Numbered from the stretch's first letter, positions 45,807 to 56,127 are shown. The stretch: 64,000 bases of DNA from Paenibacillus sp. LHD-117 (GCF_030929555.1 NZ_JAVFVT010000020.1:1-64000), one strand, 5' to 3'. The notes: generated by a model not told the origin, from the letters alone. Made by a program: numbers and translations.

Positions 45807-46796
45807 TTGCCTCAGGAAGCTAGAAATATCTATGGCGGACAAGCCGTCATCGAAGGCGTGATGTTCGCGGGCAAACACGTCAACGTAACGGCCGTTCGGC
45901 GCAAAAACGACGAAATCGAATTTTACGAGGTGCCGAGAACGTCTAAACGTTGGGTTACCGCATTAAAAAAGATCCCGTTGCTCCGCGGCGTCGTCGGCAT
46001 CGTCGAATCGAGCGCCAAAGGCTCTCAGCATCTGAACTTCTCCATGGAAGCGTACGCGGAAGACGAGAGCGTCGAAGAAGGCGCTGCGGAGAATGCTAAG
46101 CCGGCTGCTCCCGAGAAGAAGGGCTTCAGTCTTGGCATGGTCGTCAGCGTGGCGGTCGCGGGCGTATTATCGTTCATCTTCGGCAAGCTGATCTTCACGG
46201 CCGTGCCGGCAGCGATCGAAGAAGCGTTGTTCAAGCAGTTATTCGAAAGCAATGTCGGTCATAATCTATTAGAAGGACTCATCAAAATCATTTTGCTGCT
46301 AGCATACCTGTACTTTATTTCGATGACTCCGCTCATCAAACGGTTGTTCCAGTATCATGGCGCGGAGCATAAGGTGATCAGCGCCTACGAAGCGGGCGAG
46401 AAATTGACGGTCGAGAACGTCCAAAAGTACAGCCGCCTGCATTATCGCTGCGGTTCCAGCTTTATTGTCTTCACCGTTATCGTAGGCGTCGTCGTCTACT
46501 CGCTTCCGATATTCGTTTGGGATTCGATTTGGGAACGAATCTATCTTCGGATCTTGTTGTTGCCGGTTGTGCTCGGTCTCTCCTACGAAGTGCTGCGTCT
46601 CACGAACGCCGTTCGCGAAGTGCCCGTACTCCGGCTGTTCGGATTCCCGGGGCTTTGGCTGCAGCTGCTGACGACGAAGGAACCGAATGACGAGCAAGTG
46701 AAAGTATCGATCGCTTCCTTTAACCGGATGCTGGAGCTCGATCGCGAAGCCGCGGCTCGATCGGGCATGCCGGCGAACCCGCCGAAAGCGATTTAA
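45807..46796 (+). CDS. yqhQ: YqhQ family protein (DUF1385)
   Basis: Membrane protein with several helices; core blocks IYGGQAVIEGVMF near the N-terminus, YFISMTPLIKRLFQYHGAEHK and RLHYRCGSSF in the middle, FPGLWLQLLTTKEP near the end. Metal-dependent enzyme-like residues, function unknown. The frame is open from 45705, but those codons come from repeat copy B. A TTG at 45807 (MPQEARNIYGGQ), ten bases after AAGGATGG, is the likely start; 329 residues. Confidence 0.88.
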   Translation: MPQEARNIYGGQAVIEGVMFAGKHVNVTAVRRKNDEIEFYEVPRTSKRWVTALKKIPLLRGVVGIVESSAKGSQHLNFSMEAYAEDESVEEGAAENAKPAAPEKKGFSLGMVVSVAVAGVLSFIFGKLIFTAVPAAIEEALFKQLFESNVGHNLLEGLIKIILLLAYLYFISMTPLIKRLFQYHGAEHKVISAYEAGEKLTVENVQKYSRLHYRCGSSFIVFTVIVGVVVYSLPIFVWDSIWERIYLRILLLPVVLGLSYEVLRLTNAVREVPVLRLFGFPGLWLQLLTTKEPNDEQVKVSIASFNRMLELDREAAARSGMPANPPKAI

Positions 46797-46836
46797 CCTT
46801 AACTATTAATCCCCTTGTACGGAAAGGCGTGGTAAC

Positions 46837-47169
46837 ATGCGTAACAGATCGAAAGGCTGGATGATCGCCGCGATCGTCGTGGCGCTTTTGTTCGTGATCG
46901 GATTCGTGGACGGCTTGATGAGCAGCAATCCGTTCAATTTTCTTCTACCGATTATCGTACTGGGAGGCATTTTCCTGCTCTACAAATTCCCTCCCTCCTT
47001 CCTAAGAAGGGGAAGCTCCGGCGGTTACGCGAAGCGCGACCGCAATCCGTTCGCCCCGCGCAAATCGGCGCCTGCCAAGTCGAAGAAAGACAAGTCACGC
47101 TCCAGAACGGTTCCGTTCCGCGTCATTGAGGGCGGTAAGGATGATGACGATACACCAAAATATCATTAG
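46837..47169 (+). CDS. YqhP/SA1362-like small membrane protein
   Basis: 110 residues: two transmembrane helices (about 8-26 and 34-50) and a basic, Lys/Arg/Ser-rich tail ending PFRVIEGGKDDDDTPKYH. The FRVIEG motif and the position between yqhQ and mntR fit the SA1362 family. Function unknown. GGAAAGG upstream of ATG. Co-directional with yqhQ, 40-base gap. Confidence 0.78.
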   Translation: MRNRSKGWMIAAIVVALLFVIGFVDGLMSSNPFNFLLPIIVLGGIFLLYKFPPSFLRRGSSGGYAKRDRNPFAPRKSAPAKSKKDKSRSRTVPFRVIEGGKDDDDTPKYH

Positions 47170-47180
47170 CGAAATATGCC

Positions 47181-47219
47181 AAAAGGCCGCCGGATCAAAT
47201 TGGATCCGGCGGCCTTTTT
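47181..47219. terminator. strong bidirectional terminator between yqhP and mntR
   Basis: AAGGCCGCCGGATC/GATCCGGCGGCCTT, 14 perfect bases, T-run on the plus side and A-run on the other, so it can serve both convergent units. Confidence 0.93.
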
Positions 47220-47285
47220 CGTTTGCGAAATGTTTTGGGTTTCTTCGGATTGCACAGCTGAAAAGCCTCTATCGATATGTATCGG

Positions 47286-47708
47286 TCAGTCGCTTTCGAG
47301 TTCGTTCCTCAGCGCCCGAAGCTCGTCCAGCCTACTGCCGTCCCTGCGGAAATATTCCACGAGCGTCTCGATGCAGGTAATGGAATCCCAGCTGAGATGA
47401 TGTTCGATTCCTTCCACATCTTTATAAATATTTTCTTCTTGCACCCCAATGATGGATAAGAAAGACTCCAGCAAATCGTGGCGGTCCATTAGCCGTTTGC
47501 CCATTTTTTTGCCTTTATTCGTCAGGACAAGACCTCTGTATTTCTCATAAATCAAATAGTTGTCCTTATCCAGCTTCTGGATCATCTTCGTAACCGACGA
47601 AGGATGAACCTCCAGCCCTTCCGCGATGTCAGAAACTCTCGCATATCCTTTTTCTTCGATCAGCTTATATATTCTTTCCAAATAATCTTCCATGCTCGGA
47701 GTCGGCAC
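47286..47708 (-). CDS. mntR: manganese-responsive regulator MntR
   Basis: DtxR-family repressor of Mn uptake. 140 residues (142 in B. subtilis): [21 protein letters not shown] start, winged helix with [15 protein letters not shown], and metal residues in the [10 protein letters not shown] block. The start is GTG at 47708 with AAGGAGG nine bases before it. The open frame upstream (MIKNGLFEQ) is repeat copy C, which lies 58 bases away. No Mn transporter gene is in the window. Confidence 0.95.
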   Translation of the reverse strand: MPTPSMEDYLERIYKLIEEKGYARVSDIAEGLEVHPSSVTKMIQKLDKDNYLIYEKYRGLVLTNKGKKMGKRLMDRHDLLESFLSIIGVQEENIYKDVEGIEHHLSWDSITCIETLVEYFRRDGSRLDELRALRNELESD

Positions 47709-47766
47709 TCGCGAAAGCCTCCTTACCTCGCGCTCGCACCTTGAACGCGGTTTTACTCTAAACGGT

Positions 47767-47935
47767 TGTTCAAAAAGCCCGTTTTTGATCACGAAGTATA
47801 TCCGGATGCCTATTCGACATCGAATCTTGAATTCAGCCGGAACTTCCGGTGCTCACGTAGCTATCACTACGCTCCGCTCCTCATTTCCTAGCTTCTTTCA
47901 ACCTTCTCGGTGCTGAAAACCAGGCTGTTTGAACA
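47767..47935 (+). repeat. dispersed TIR repeat, copy C
   Basis: TGTTCAAAAAGCCCG to CAGGCTGTTTGAACA, 169 bp, same internal palindrome CCGGAACTTCCGG. It fills most of the gap between ccdA and mntR, so the mntR promoter may lie partly inside it. Confidence 0.87.
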
Positions 47936-47987
47936 CGCACTCTATGTATCATACACTGTGGTTTTGTTTGCTGCAACTTCACATCGC

Positions 47988-48701
47988 CTAGAACTTCAGC
48001 CATTCCGGCGTAATCAGGTTAAGCCAGATCGTGATTTTGGTCATTTGGTCGGTAAACAGCAGGATGCCCATCAGAATCATGACTCCACCGCCGATCTTCA
48101 TAACGGTTTGGGAATATTTTAAGATCCATCGCGCAGTCCCAAGGAAAAACGCCAAGACGAAAAACGGAATGGCGAAACCAAGCGAGTATGCGGTCGTCAG
48201 CCCGAACCAAGTTCCCGGCTCGGAAGCGGCAAGTCCTAATATCGCGGTCAGGACGGGACCCGTGCAAGGCGTCCATCCGGCCGAAAATCCAACGCCGAAG
48301 ACAAACGAGCTGAAATATCCTGCCCGCTTGGGCACCAAATTCATGCGGCGCTCCTTCATGAGCATCTGAGGTTTGAAAATGCCGATGAGGAATAATCCCA
48401 TCAAAATGATCAGGATAGCGGATAATTGTCGGATGAGGGCGTTATATTCGCTAAAAAACTCGCTGAACACGTTGGTTCCGTATCCAAGCGTATAATAGAC
48501 GGTACTGAAGCCAAGCACAAAAAACAGCGTATGCGACATCATCAGCATCCGCTTGCCCTTCGATAGCTGCGCATCTTTGAGCTCCGTTACGGAAATGCCC
48601 GTTATGTACGACAGGTAGGACGGGTACAGCGGCAAGCAGCAGGGCGAGATAAATGATGCGAATCCCGCTCCCAGCGCTATCCAAATATTCATGTCAGACA
48701 C
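47988..48701 (-). CDS. ccdA: cytochrome c biogenesis protein CcdA
   Basis: Membrane thiol-disulfide carrier that passes electrons from thioredoxin to the cell exterior for cytochrome c maturation and spore cortex synthesis. 237 residues, six transmembrane helices, with the two redox Cys regions SPCCLPLYPSYL (helix 1) and GWTPCTGP (helix 4). GTG start at 48701 with GGTGG seven bases upstream; the ATG three codons later is an alternative. It follows znuB closely. Confidence 0.92.
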   Translation of the reverse strand: MSDMNIWIALGAGFASFISPCCLPLYPSYLSYITGISVTELKDAQLSKGKRMLMMSHTLFFVLGFSTVYYTLGYGTNVFSEFFSEYNALIRQLSAILIILMGLFLIGIFKPQMLMKERRMNLVPKRAGYFSSFVFGVGFSAGWTPCTGPVLTAILGLAASEPGTWFGLTTAYSLGFAIPFFVLAFFLGTARWILKYSQTVMKIGGGVMILMGILLFTDQMTKITIWLNLITPEWLKF

Positions 48702-48728
48702 CAAATAACCACCTTTCAACAATCCTTG

Positions 48729-49538
48729 TTATCCGCCCATGCGGATCCCGCGGCGGAACAACAACATCAGCAGCAGAATCGCGATCAATAGCAATACGAC
48801 CGTCCCGCCGGGAGCCAGATTCCATACGCCGGCAATGATCAAGCCAAACAATAAGGCGAATTCCCCGATGACGACGACCGCGATGACGCTTTGCCGGAAG
48901 CTTCTCGCAATGATTAAACTGCATGCCGCCGGTATCGTAAGCAGCGCGGAAACGAGCAAAGCTCCTACGATTTTGATAGAGACGCTAATGATAAGTGCCG
49001 TAAGCACGCTAATCATAACATTGTAGAATCGAACGGGCAAGCCGCTGACAGACGCCGCCTCCTCGTCGAACGTAATGAGGAATAACTCCTTCACTTGCGT
49101 GCCGATGACGAGCAGAACCGCGGCCGTCACGATGCCGATGATCCATAGATCCGTGCTGTTTAGCGTATAAATGCTGCCGAACAGGTAGCTGTTCACATCC
49201 ATTGTGAATCCTTTTCCCATCGTGAACAGAATGGATGCCAACGCCACGCCTCCGGACATCATGATCGCCAGCGATAACTCCGCGTATGACTTATATGCCT
49301 TCCGCAGCTTCTCGATGGCAAAGGACGCCGCGATCGCGAACGCAATGCCAAGCAGCAACGGATACACGCGAACCAGGAAGCCGAGTGCAACGCCGGCGAT
49401 GACAACATGAGAAATGGTATCCCCGATCATGGACAATCGCCGCAGCACTAGGAACAACCCGACGAGCGGGGCCGTTATCCCAATAAACAATCCGCCAAGC
49501 AATGCCTTCTGGAAAAACTCGCTAGTTAAAATTTCCAA
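48729..49538 (-). CDS. znuB: zinc ABC transporter permease ZnuB
   Basis: Membrane subunit of a cluster-9 metal transporter; 269 residues, about eight helices, with GDTISHVVIAGVALG as the family signature after helix 2. The start is taken as TTG at 49538 (MEILTSEFFQKALLGG), nine bases after GAGG, overlapping znuC by 17 bases. Zinc specificity is inferred from the Zur box upstream of znuA. Confidence 0.9.
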   Translation of the reverse strand: MEILTSEFFQKALLGGLFIGITAPLVGLFLVLRRLSMIGDTISHVVIAGVALGFLVRVYPLLLGIAFAIAASFAIEKLRKAYKSYAELSLAIMMSGGVALASILFTMGKGFTMDVNSYLFGSIYTLNSTDLWIIGIVTAAVLLVIGTQVKELFLITFDEEAASVSGLPVRFYNVMISVLTALIISVSIKIVGALLVSALLTIPAACSLIIARSFRQSVIAVVVIGEFALLFGLIIAGVWNLAPGGTVVLLLIAILLLMLLFRRGIRMGG

Positions 49539-50352
49539 TCCGAATAACCTCTTTCCCGCTTTCCATCTGCTCACGCAACCCTTTGAGGCTATGCGCCAAA
49601 TTGCTTTCGACGCAGTCCTGGGTTTCGTGGGAATGTTTGATGTAGAAGTTTAGTTTGCCCGCGCTGGACGCCGGCTCCTTTCCTAGATATCCCCGGATCA
49701 TCTCCATGTCATGGGACACCATCAAGAACGTCATATTATGGTGCTGATGCATATGTTTGATCATATGGAAGAAACTTTCCTGCGTCTCCGCGTCGATGCC
49801 TACGGTCGGTTCGTCCAGAATGAGCAGCGACGGGGCGTTGATAAGCGCCCGAGCCAAGAACACTCGTTGCTGCTGGCCGCCGGACAGCTGCCCGATCCGT
49901 TTCTCTTCGAGATCCTTAATGCCCATTGCGTCCATTGCGTCAGTCGCCTTCGTATAATCGGTTTTGGACAGCCGCTTGAACAGCTTCCGACGGCCGAACA
50001 GCCCCGATAAGACAACCTCTCTCACCGTTGCCGGAAATTGGGGATTAAACGCATTCCGCTGAGGCACGTAGCCGATTCGGTCCCATTGCTTGAACTTGTC
50101 AATCGGTTGGCCGAATAAACGGATCTGTCCGGCGCTAGGCTTTAGCAGGCCTACGATTATGCGAAGCAGCGTCGTTTTGCCCGCTCCGTTCGTACCGATG
50201 AGACCGATAAAGTCTCGCTCTTTCACGCTGAAGCTTACGTTTTCCATCACCGTCTTATGTTGATAGGCAAACGATACGCCGTCTAAGGTAATCACGTCAT
50301 TATGATTGCGACAGTTTTCGCTAGTCGCATCGGTCTGGCTTTCGATTGGCAT
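49522..50352 (-). CDS. znuC: zinc ABC transporter ATP-binding protein ZnuC
   Basis: ATPase of the znuACB uptake system. Walker A GTNGAGKTT, Q-loop YVPQRNAFN, signature LSGGQQQR, Walker B LLILDEPTVG, switch His in MVSHD. 276 residues from the ATG at 50352, eight bases after AAGGAG. A C-terminal extension of about 60 residues (NFYIKHSHETQDC onward) follows the ATPase core. Confidence 0.92.
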   Translation of the reverse strand: MPIESQTDATSENCRNHNDVITLDGVSFAYQHKTVMENVSFSVKERDFIGLIGTNGAGKTTLLRIIVGLLKPSAGQIRLFGQPIDKFKQWDRIGYVPQRNAFNPQFPATVREVVLSGLFGRRKLFKRLSKTDYTKATDAMDAMGIKDLEEKRIGQLSGGQQQRVFLARALINAPSLLILDEPTVGIDAETQESFFHMIKHMHQHHNMTFLMVSHDMEMIRGYLGKEPASSAGKLNFYIKHSHETQDCVESNLAHSLKGLREQMESGKEVIRIGNFN

Positions 50353-50371
50353 TCCACTCGCTCCTTGCGGC

Positions 50372-50396
50372 AAAAAAAGGGAGCTGAGACAGCTCC
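50372..50396 (-). terminator. terminator/attenuator between znuA and znuC
   Basis: Minus strand GGAGCT/AGCTCC with a 5-nt loop followed by a seven-T run, inside an otherwise co-directional transporter unit. The short stem suggests partial termination. Confidence 0.7.
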
Positions 50397-50418
50397 GATT
50401 TTTTGATCATTATCTATT

Positions 50419-51489
50419 CTATTGTAATGCTTGCACTAGATTTTGCAAGTTGGATTGCATGAGATTCAAATAGGTGACGCCTGCTTTTTCCTGCTCCTTC
50501 GTCAAACCTTCCAGCGGATTCAGCACCATCGTGTCCACGTTCGCTTCGTTCGCCAGCATGACGGCCATCTGATCCGACACGAGCTCCTCGAAAAAAATGA
50601 CCTTTACGTTATTGGCCTTGACGAACTTGGCAATTTCCAGAATATCCTGGGCTCTCGGCTCCGCGTCCGCATTCAGCCCCAAGATCGCCACTTGATTCAA
50701 GCCGTAATCCCTTGCGATGTATCCGAAGGCCTGGTGGGAGACAACCATGTTCTTCTGAGTCGCTTCTCCAAGCTTGGACGTGTAGTCGGTGTCGATCACG
50801 TCCAGCTTGCTCTTCAGCGCCGCGTAACGTTGCTCGTAATCCGCTGCATGTCCGGCATCCGCGGCGACGAGGCTGTTCTTCACGTTCTCCGCCAGGACTT
50901 GCGCCGACTTCGGACTCACCCATGTGTGAGGATCGATGGCATGCTCGTGATCCGCATGTTCCTCGTGTCCTTCTTCTTCATGCTCGTGACCATCCGTTTC
51001 ACCCTCGTCCCCACCTTCGATAAGCGTAATGCCATCGCTCATCGCCTTCGCGACGACGCTGCTGTCACCGGACAATCCTTTCATGAAGTCGTCCACCCAC
51101 GTTTCCAATCCAGCTCCGTGATACAGGAACAGCTCGGCTTTGGACGCTTTGTTCAAATCCTGACTCTTGGGCGTCCAATCATGCGGCTCCACGCCCGAAG
51201 CGATCAGGTTCGTCACCTCGACATGCTCACCGCCGATCTCCGATGCCAGGTAATAGAGCGGATAGAAGCTTGTCACGACGGATAATTTCGCCTCATCGGA
51301 CGCTGCATTGCCCGCGTCTGCAGCCGCTTCGCCGTTCTTTGCCGCAGCGCCGTTCTCTGCCGTAGCGCCGTTCTCTGCCGTAGCGCCGTTATTCGAATCG
51401 TTCCCGCCGCAGCCCGCGACAAGCAGCAATGCCGACAGCATCATTGCGATAATGAGGCGCGATTTGTGTATTGGTTTCGTTAAAGTCAT
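50419..51489 (-). CDS. znuA: zinc-binding lipoprotein ZnuA
   Basis: Substrate-binding protein anchored by a lipobox (LLVAGC, Cys about 27). A low-complexity linker encoded by tandem repeats follows, then the cluster-9 fold with SFYPLYYLASEIGG and metal His residues in GVEPHDWTP and VSHQAFGY. A His/Glu-rich loop (DGHEHEEEGHEEHADHEH) typical of zinc proteins lies at about residues 170-190. ATG at 51489 (MTLTKPIHKSR); 356 residues. Repressed by Zur, judging by the operator. Confidence 0.94.
   Translation of the reverse strand: MTLTKPIHKSRLIIAMMLSALLLVAGCGGNDSNNGATAENGATAENGAAAKNGEAAADAGNAASDEAKLSVVTSFYPLYYLASEIGGEHVEVTNLIASGVEPHDWTPKSQDLNKASKAELFLYHGAGLETWVDDFMKGLSGDSSVVAKAMSDGITLIEGGDEGETDGHEHEEEGHEEHADHEHAIDPHTWVSPKSAQVLAENVKNSLVAADAGHAADYEQRYAALKSKLDVIDTDYTSKLGEATQKNMVVSHQAFGYIARDYGLNQVAILGLNADAEPRAQDILEIAKFVKANNVKVIFFEELVSDQMAVMLANEANVDTMVLNPLEGLTKEQEKAGVTYLNLMQSNLQNLVQALQ
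51331..51384. repeat. three tandem 18-bp repeats inside znuA
   Basis: GCCGTTCTCTGCCGTAGC is repeated three times head to tail (first unit with two changes), encoding a run of Asn-Gly-Ala-Thr-Ala-Glu type hexapeptides in the linker behind the lipobox. Copy number could vary by slippage. Confidence 0.8.
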
Positions 51490-51516
51490 AGGATTAGGTT
51501 CTCCGATCTGCTTAAT

Positions 51517-51535
51517 AGTAATCGTTATGATTACT
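51517..51535. promoter_or_regulatory. Zur operator of znuA
   Basis: AGTAATCGTTATGATTACT, a near-perfect palindrome fitting the Bacillus Zur box core (TCGTAATNATTACGA type). It overlaps the expected transcription start just downstream of the -10. Confidence 0.8.
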
Positions 51536-51541
51536 TTTAGA

Positions 51542-51571
51542 ATTATAAGACCGTCGCTTTGCATTTGTCAA
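51542..51571 (-). promoter_or_regulatory. sigma-A promoter of znuA
   Basis: Minus strand: consensus TTGACA (51571-51566), 18-base spacer, consensus TATAAT (51547-51542). A strong promoter kept down by the Zur box next to it. Confidence 0.85.
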
Positions 51572-51627
51572 CACGGATTTTCTTATTTCTCTACTCTATG
51601 TAAGGAGCCTACCTACAGCCATACGCC

Positions 51628-51674
51628 AAAAAAAGCCGTTCCATACCTATCGGATCGATAGAGGAACGGCTTTT
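51628..51674 (-). terminator. intrinsic terminator of metG
   Basis: Minus strand AAAAGCCGTTCC/GGAACGGCTTTT with inner CTATCGATCCGATAG, then T-run. Confidence 0.92.
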
Positions 51675-51683
51675 GGCCTGCTA

Positions 51684-53690
<2,007 letters not shown>

Positions 53691-53731
53691 TTATGGTGTA
53701 GAGAATCGTACCTGAATCCAAAAATAAACAC

Positions 53732-54061
53732 AAAAAAAGCCCCGTCCATCATGGGACGAGAGCTGTGCTCACGCGGTACCACCCAAATTCCAGTCTTTCC
53801 GAATCACGCAAGCCTCCGTCGCATTTCGCGCGGCGCCGTTGGATTTCAAGATCAGACTGCTTCGTTCGCCGTCCGTGCAGACGGCAGCCGCCGTTAACGC
53901 TGGCGCCGCGCCACTCCCTTACCGAACATTCGCGTCCTGGCTCGAAAGCGATGCCTCCCGGACCATCTTCGAGCGTTTCCCCTTGCCGGCTTGCACCGTC
54001 GATCCCGGCTCTCTAGGAAGGTTCCACGCTTTACTTATCCATTCGCTGGCAATGCTGATAT
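53732..54061 (-). promoter_or_regulatory. T-box leader of metG (methionine)
   Basis: The T-box sequence TGGGTGGTACCGCG lies at 53785-53772 (minus strand) and pairs uncharged tRNA ends. Stem I elements AGAGAGCCGG and GGTGCAAGCCGG are near 53985-54015. A candidate specifier ATG is at 53966-53964 in GAAGATGGTCC. The leader ends in a terminator (53764-53732, stem CGTCC/GGACG then seven T) that competes with the antiterminator. Uncharged tRNA-Met should raise metG expression. Confidence 0.9.
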
Positions 54062-54067
54062 GATGTT

Positions 54068-54097
54068 ACTATACTCAAAATCGTCATGCCGTGTCAA
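54068..54097 (-). promoter_or_regulatory. sigma-A promoter of metG
   Basis: Minus strand: TTGACA (54097-54092), 18-base spacer, TATAGT (54073-54068), directly before the T-box leader. Confidence 0.85.
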
Positions 54098-54129
54098 GGT
54101 CACGCATGCCCATTGCACAGACTGCTACG

Positions 54130-54432
54130 CTATTGGCTGCCGACGCCGGATCTTCGCGGCTTCGGCTCCGGCACCGGATCGTAGCCGCCGGGATGGAACG
54201 GATGGCATCTCGCGATCCGTTTGGCGGCAAGCCAGCCTCCGCGCGCGGCTCCGTGCCGCTCGATCGCTTCAAGCGCGTAAGCCGAGCAGGTCGGGTAGAA
54301 TCGGCAGGTCGGCGGCTTGAGCGGCGATATCGCTTTCCTGTAGAACACGATTGGCGCCTGCGCTAGCGCCTTCGACCACCTTTTGCCGACTGAAGAGGAT
54401 AGCTTGTGATTTCGTTCGGACTTGCCGCTCAT
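54130..54432 (-). CDS. yidD: membrane protein insertion efficiency factor YidD
   Basis: 100 residues with the conserved Cys motif [20 protein letters not shown] and [19 protein letters not shown]. Helps YidC-dependent insertion. The N-terminal extension is basic. It follows zur by 15 bases. Confidence 0.94.
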   Translation of the reverse strand: MSGKSERNHKLSSSVGKRWSKALAQAPIVFYRKAISPLKPPTCRFYPTCSAYALEAIERHGAARGGWLAAKRIARCHPFHPGGYDPVPEPKPRRSGVGSQ

Positions 54433-54447
54433 GGGTTCGTCCCCCTC

Positions 54448-54882
54448 TTAAGGCTGCGTTGCCGTCTCTTCCTGCTCGCAAGTTCCGCAATAACCGAATA
54501 CCTCGAATTTATGCTTCACGACGCGGAAGTCATCCGGAACGGCAGTTTGAACCATTGGACAGAACGTGATCGGATAAGTAAGCCCGCATTGCAAGCAGAT
54601 GAGATGATGATGATGGTCATGCTCCCTGCAATGGAGCTTAAACTTTACGCCTTCCTCGAAAACGACTTGCTCCAAGACGCCAAGCTCTTCCATGACGCGC
54701 AGATTGCGATAGACGGTATCGAAGCTAAGGCCGGTATACGTCTTGCCCATAAATTCATATACATCTTTAGGGGATAAATATCCCGGCGAATCCGCGAACA
54801 GCTTGGCCAACGTTTTCCTTTGGTCCGTCACGCGTAGCCCTTGGCTCGACATGCGGGCGACAATTTCCTCTACCGTATGCAT
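54448..54882 (-). CDS. zur: zinc uptake regulator Zur
   Basis: Fur-family repressor of 144 residues. Winged helix with VTDQRKTLAKLFADSP and GLSFDTVYRNLRVMEELG; metal domain with HDHHHHLICLQCG, CPM and GYCGTC. The blocks GLSFDTVYRNL, CPM and HKFEVFGYC closely match B. subtilis Zur rather than Fur or PerR. With the Zur box on znuA 3.4 kb away this completes a local zinc circuit. GGAGG seven bases before ATG. Confidence 0.87.
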   Translation of the reverse strand: MHTVEEIVARMSSQGLRVTDQRKTLAKLFADSPGYLSPKDVYEFMGKTYTGLSFDTVYRNLRVMEELGVLEQVVFEEGVKFKLHCREHDHHHHLICLQCGLTYPITFCPMVQTAVPDDFRVVKHKFEVFGYCGTCEQEETATQP

Positions 54883-54914
54883 AAACGATCCTCCGAATCT
54901 GTTAGAGGTTGTTA

Positions 54915-54936
54915 CTGAAACCGGACTTTAAGAACA
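54915..54936. repeat. solo end of the dispersed TIR repeat
   Basis: On the minus strand TGTTCTTAAAGTCCGGTTTC followed by AG matches the right-hand end of the repeat (TGTTCAAAAAGTCCGGTTTT in copy B). Only this end remains, 33 bases upstream of the zur ATG. Confidence 0.5.
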
Positions 54937-54966
54937 ATGATTATTTGCTTTCTCTTCATAATGCCG

Positions 54967-54995
54967 AAAAAAAAGACTCCCGTCAATGAGAGTCC
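54967..54995 (-). terminator. intrinsic terminator behind the 74-residue gene
   Basis: Minus strand GACTC/GAGTC arms with flanking pairs and an eight-T run; separates it from zur. Confidence 0.75.
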
Positions 54996-55220
54996 TTACC
55001 CGTTCAATCTCATATTAATGAGGAAGCTGGCGCACATCGCAGCGAAAAAAACGGCGCTTACTACGCCCGCAATGAGCTTCCGACGCTTCAGCAACAGTAT
55101 TCTACCGGCTCCCTCGCCTTGCTGCGCGGCCATCGCATGCGAGCGGTGCATGAACAGGAACGCGATCAAGGAAGCGACAAACAGCATATTCATTATAAAC
55201 CATATAGCAGTCCAAACCAC
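54996..55220 (-). CDS. small membrane protein of unknown function (74 aa)
   Basis: Two predicted transmembrane helices (about 4-23 and 48-68) separated by a polar, basic loop (HRSHAMAAQQGEGAG). No family recognised. It follows another small two-helix protein by 15 bases on the same strand; both may be membrane partners of one system. Confidence 0.6.
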   Translation of the reverse strand: MVWTAIWFIMNMLFVASLIAFLFMHRSHAMAAQQGEGAGRILLLKRRKLIAGVVSAVFFAAMCASFLINMRLNG

Positions 55221-55235
55221 GAGGCAGCCTCCGTT

Positions 55236-55436
55236 TTATAAATACCACTTATTCAGAATGAACATAAAGACGCTAAAACTGACGATCGCTCCCGCGAAGC
55301 TGTACCACCCGGCGCGGAACCGCTGCTGGAACATGCGCAAGATGCCGAAGCTGAGCAAACCAAAAATCAATAGCAGGAAGACCACGCCCAAAATAAATAA
55401 TGAGGCGGAAACACTGCTGACATCTACCAACGTCAC
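55236..55436 (-). CDS. small membrane protein of unknown function (66 aa)
   Basis: Two hydrophobic helices (about 10-32 and 42-62) with an Arg-rich turn (RMFQQRFRAG). I take the GTG at 55436, eight bases after AAGGAG; a GTG at 55445 overlaps that RBS. No family recognised. Probably in an operon with the 74-residue gene downstream. Confidence 0.6.
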   Translation of the reverse strand: MTLVDVSSVSASLFILGVVFLLLIFGLLSFGILRMFQQRFRAGWYSFAGAIVSFSVFMFILNKWYL

Positions 55437-55599
55437 CGACGACACTCCTTATCGACCCAATATGAACACTTTACTAGCCATTATACGAAAAATATTATCG
55501 ATTATCCAGCCGCCGACACATCCAAAGTCCGTCGATTTCGTGACAATTGAGGTCATCGACCGGCAAGCTCTCACTCGATCAAAAATGATCCGGGAACGC

Positions 55600-55635
55600 A
55601 AAAATAGCGTGCTCGGGCTGCGCTCCCTGCACGCT
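55600..55635 (-). terminator. intrinsic terminator of the Hsp20-like gene
   Basis: Minus strand AGCGTGC/GCACGCT, 16-base loop, then ATTTTTG. Confidence 0.75.
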
Positions 55636-55656
55636 TGTTGTCGTCAGCCTTCTTCT

Positions 55657-56082
55657 CTACCATCGAATGGAATGCTCGACGTATTTGGACATGGATGGAC
55701 GTTTGCGCAGTTTAACATACAATATCCCGTTTTTGACCGCCGCTTGGCAGATCCGCGGCTTCACCAGCATCGGCAGCGGGATGAGCTCCCGATTGCCGCT
55801 TGCCCGATCGACCACGCGAAGCCGGTCTTCCCGCACGTACAGCTGGATATCCCCTCTGCCCGACCCGGCCGGCAGCCGATATTGAACCGTAATAAACGAT
55901 TTCGTTTCGGCAATGCCCGGTGCGCGGGCATCCGATATCCGGTCCGATGCTTCGGGCAACGCTTTCGTCATCAAGTTTCGAACAAACTTCTCGACCCAAT
56001 CCGGCTCGCGGATGACCTCGAATCCTTTGGGCAAATGCTGCCCCTCCATCCACCGCTCCAGCTCTTCCCATTTCGATGCCAT
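55657..56082 (-). CDS. Hsp20/alpha-crystallin-like protein, probably spore-related
   Basis: 141 residues: an N-terminal helical part (WEELERWMEGQHLPKGFEVI), then a beta-sandwich-like domain with SFITVQYRLPA, IQLYVREDRLRVVD, and AAVKNGILYVKLRKR, the last resembling the GxLxVxL strand of small heat-shock proteins. It diverges from the gerP operon and has a sigma-K-like -10 in front, so a coat or germination role like that of GerT is possible. Function inferred only. Confidence 0.62.
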   Translation of the reverse strand: MASKWEELERWMEGQHLPKGFEVIREPDWVEKFVRNLMTKALPEASDRISDARAPGIAETKSFITVQYRLPAGSGRGDIQLYVREDRLRVVDRASGNRELIPLPMLVKPRICQAAVKNGILYVKLRKRPSMSKYVEHSIRW

Positions 56083-56118
56083 ATGTCGTTTTCACCCCAG
56101 TCTTCGCTTCCATTGCCT

Positions 56119-56127
56119 TATCTTATG
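56119..56127 (-). promoter_or_regulatory. sigma-K-like -10 box of the Hsp20-like gene
   Basis: Minus strand CATAAGATA fits CATAnnnTA, about 37 bases before the ATG; I see no matching AC element at the -35 distance. Confidence 0.4.

Noticed and set aside
51331..51384. CRISPR-like array
   Set aside because: Three head-to-tail 18-bp units without spacers, in frame within znuA; simple tandem repeat. No CRISPR array was seen anywhere in the window.
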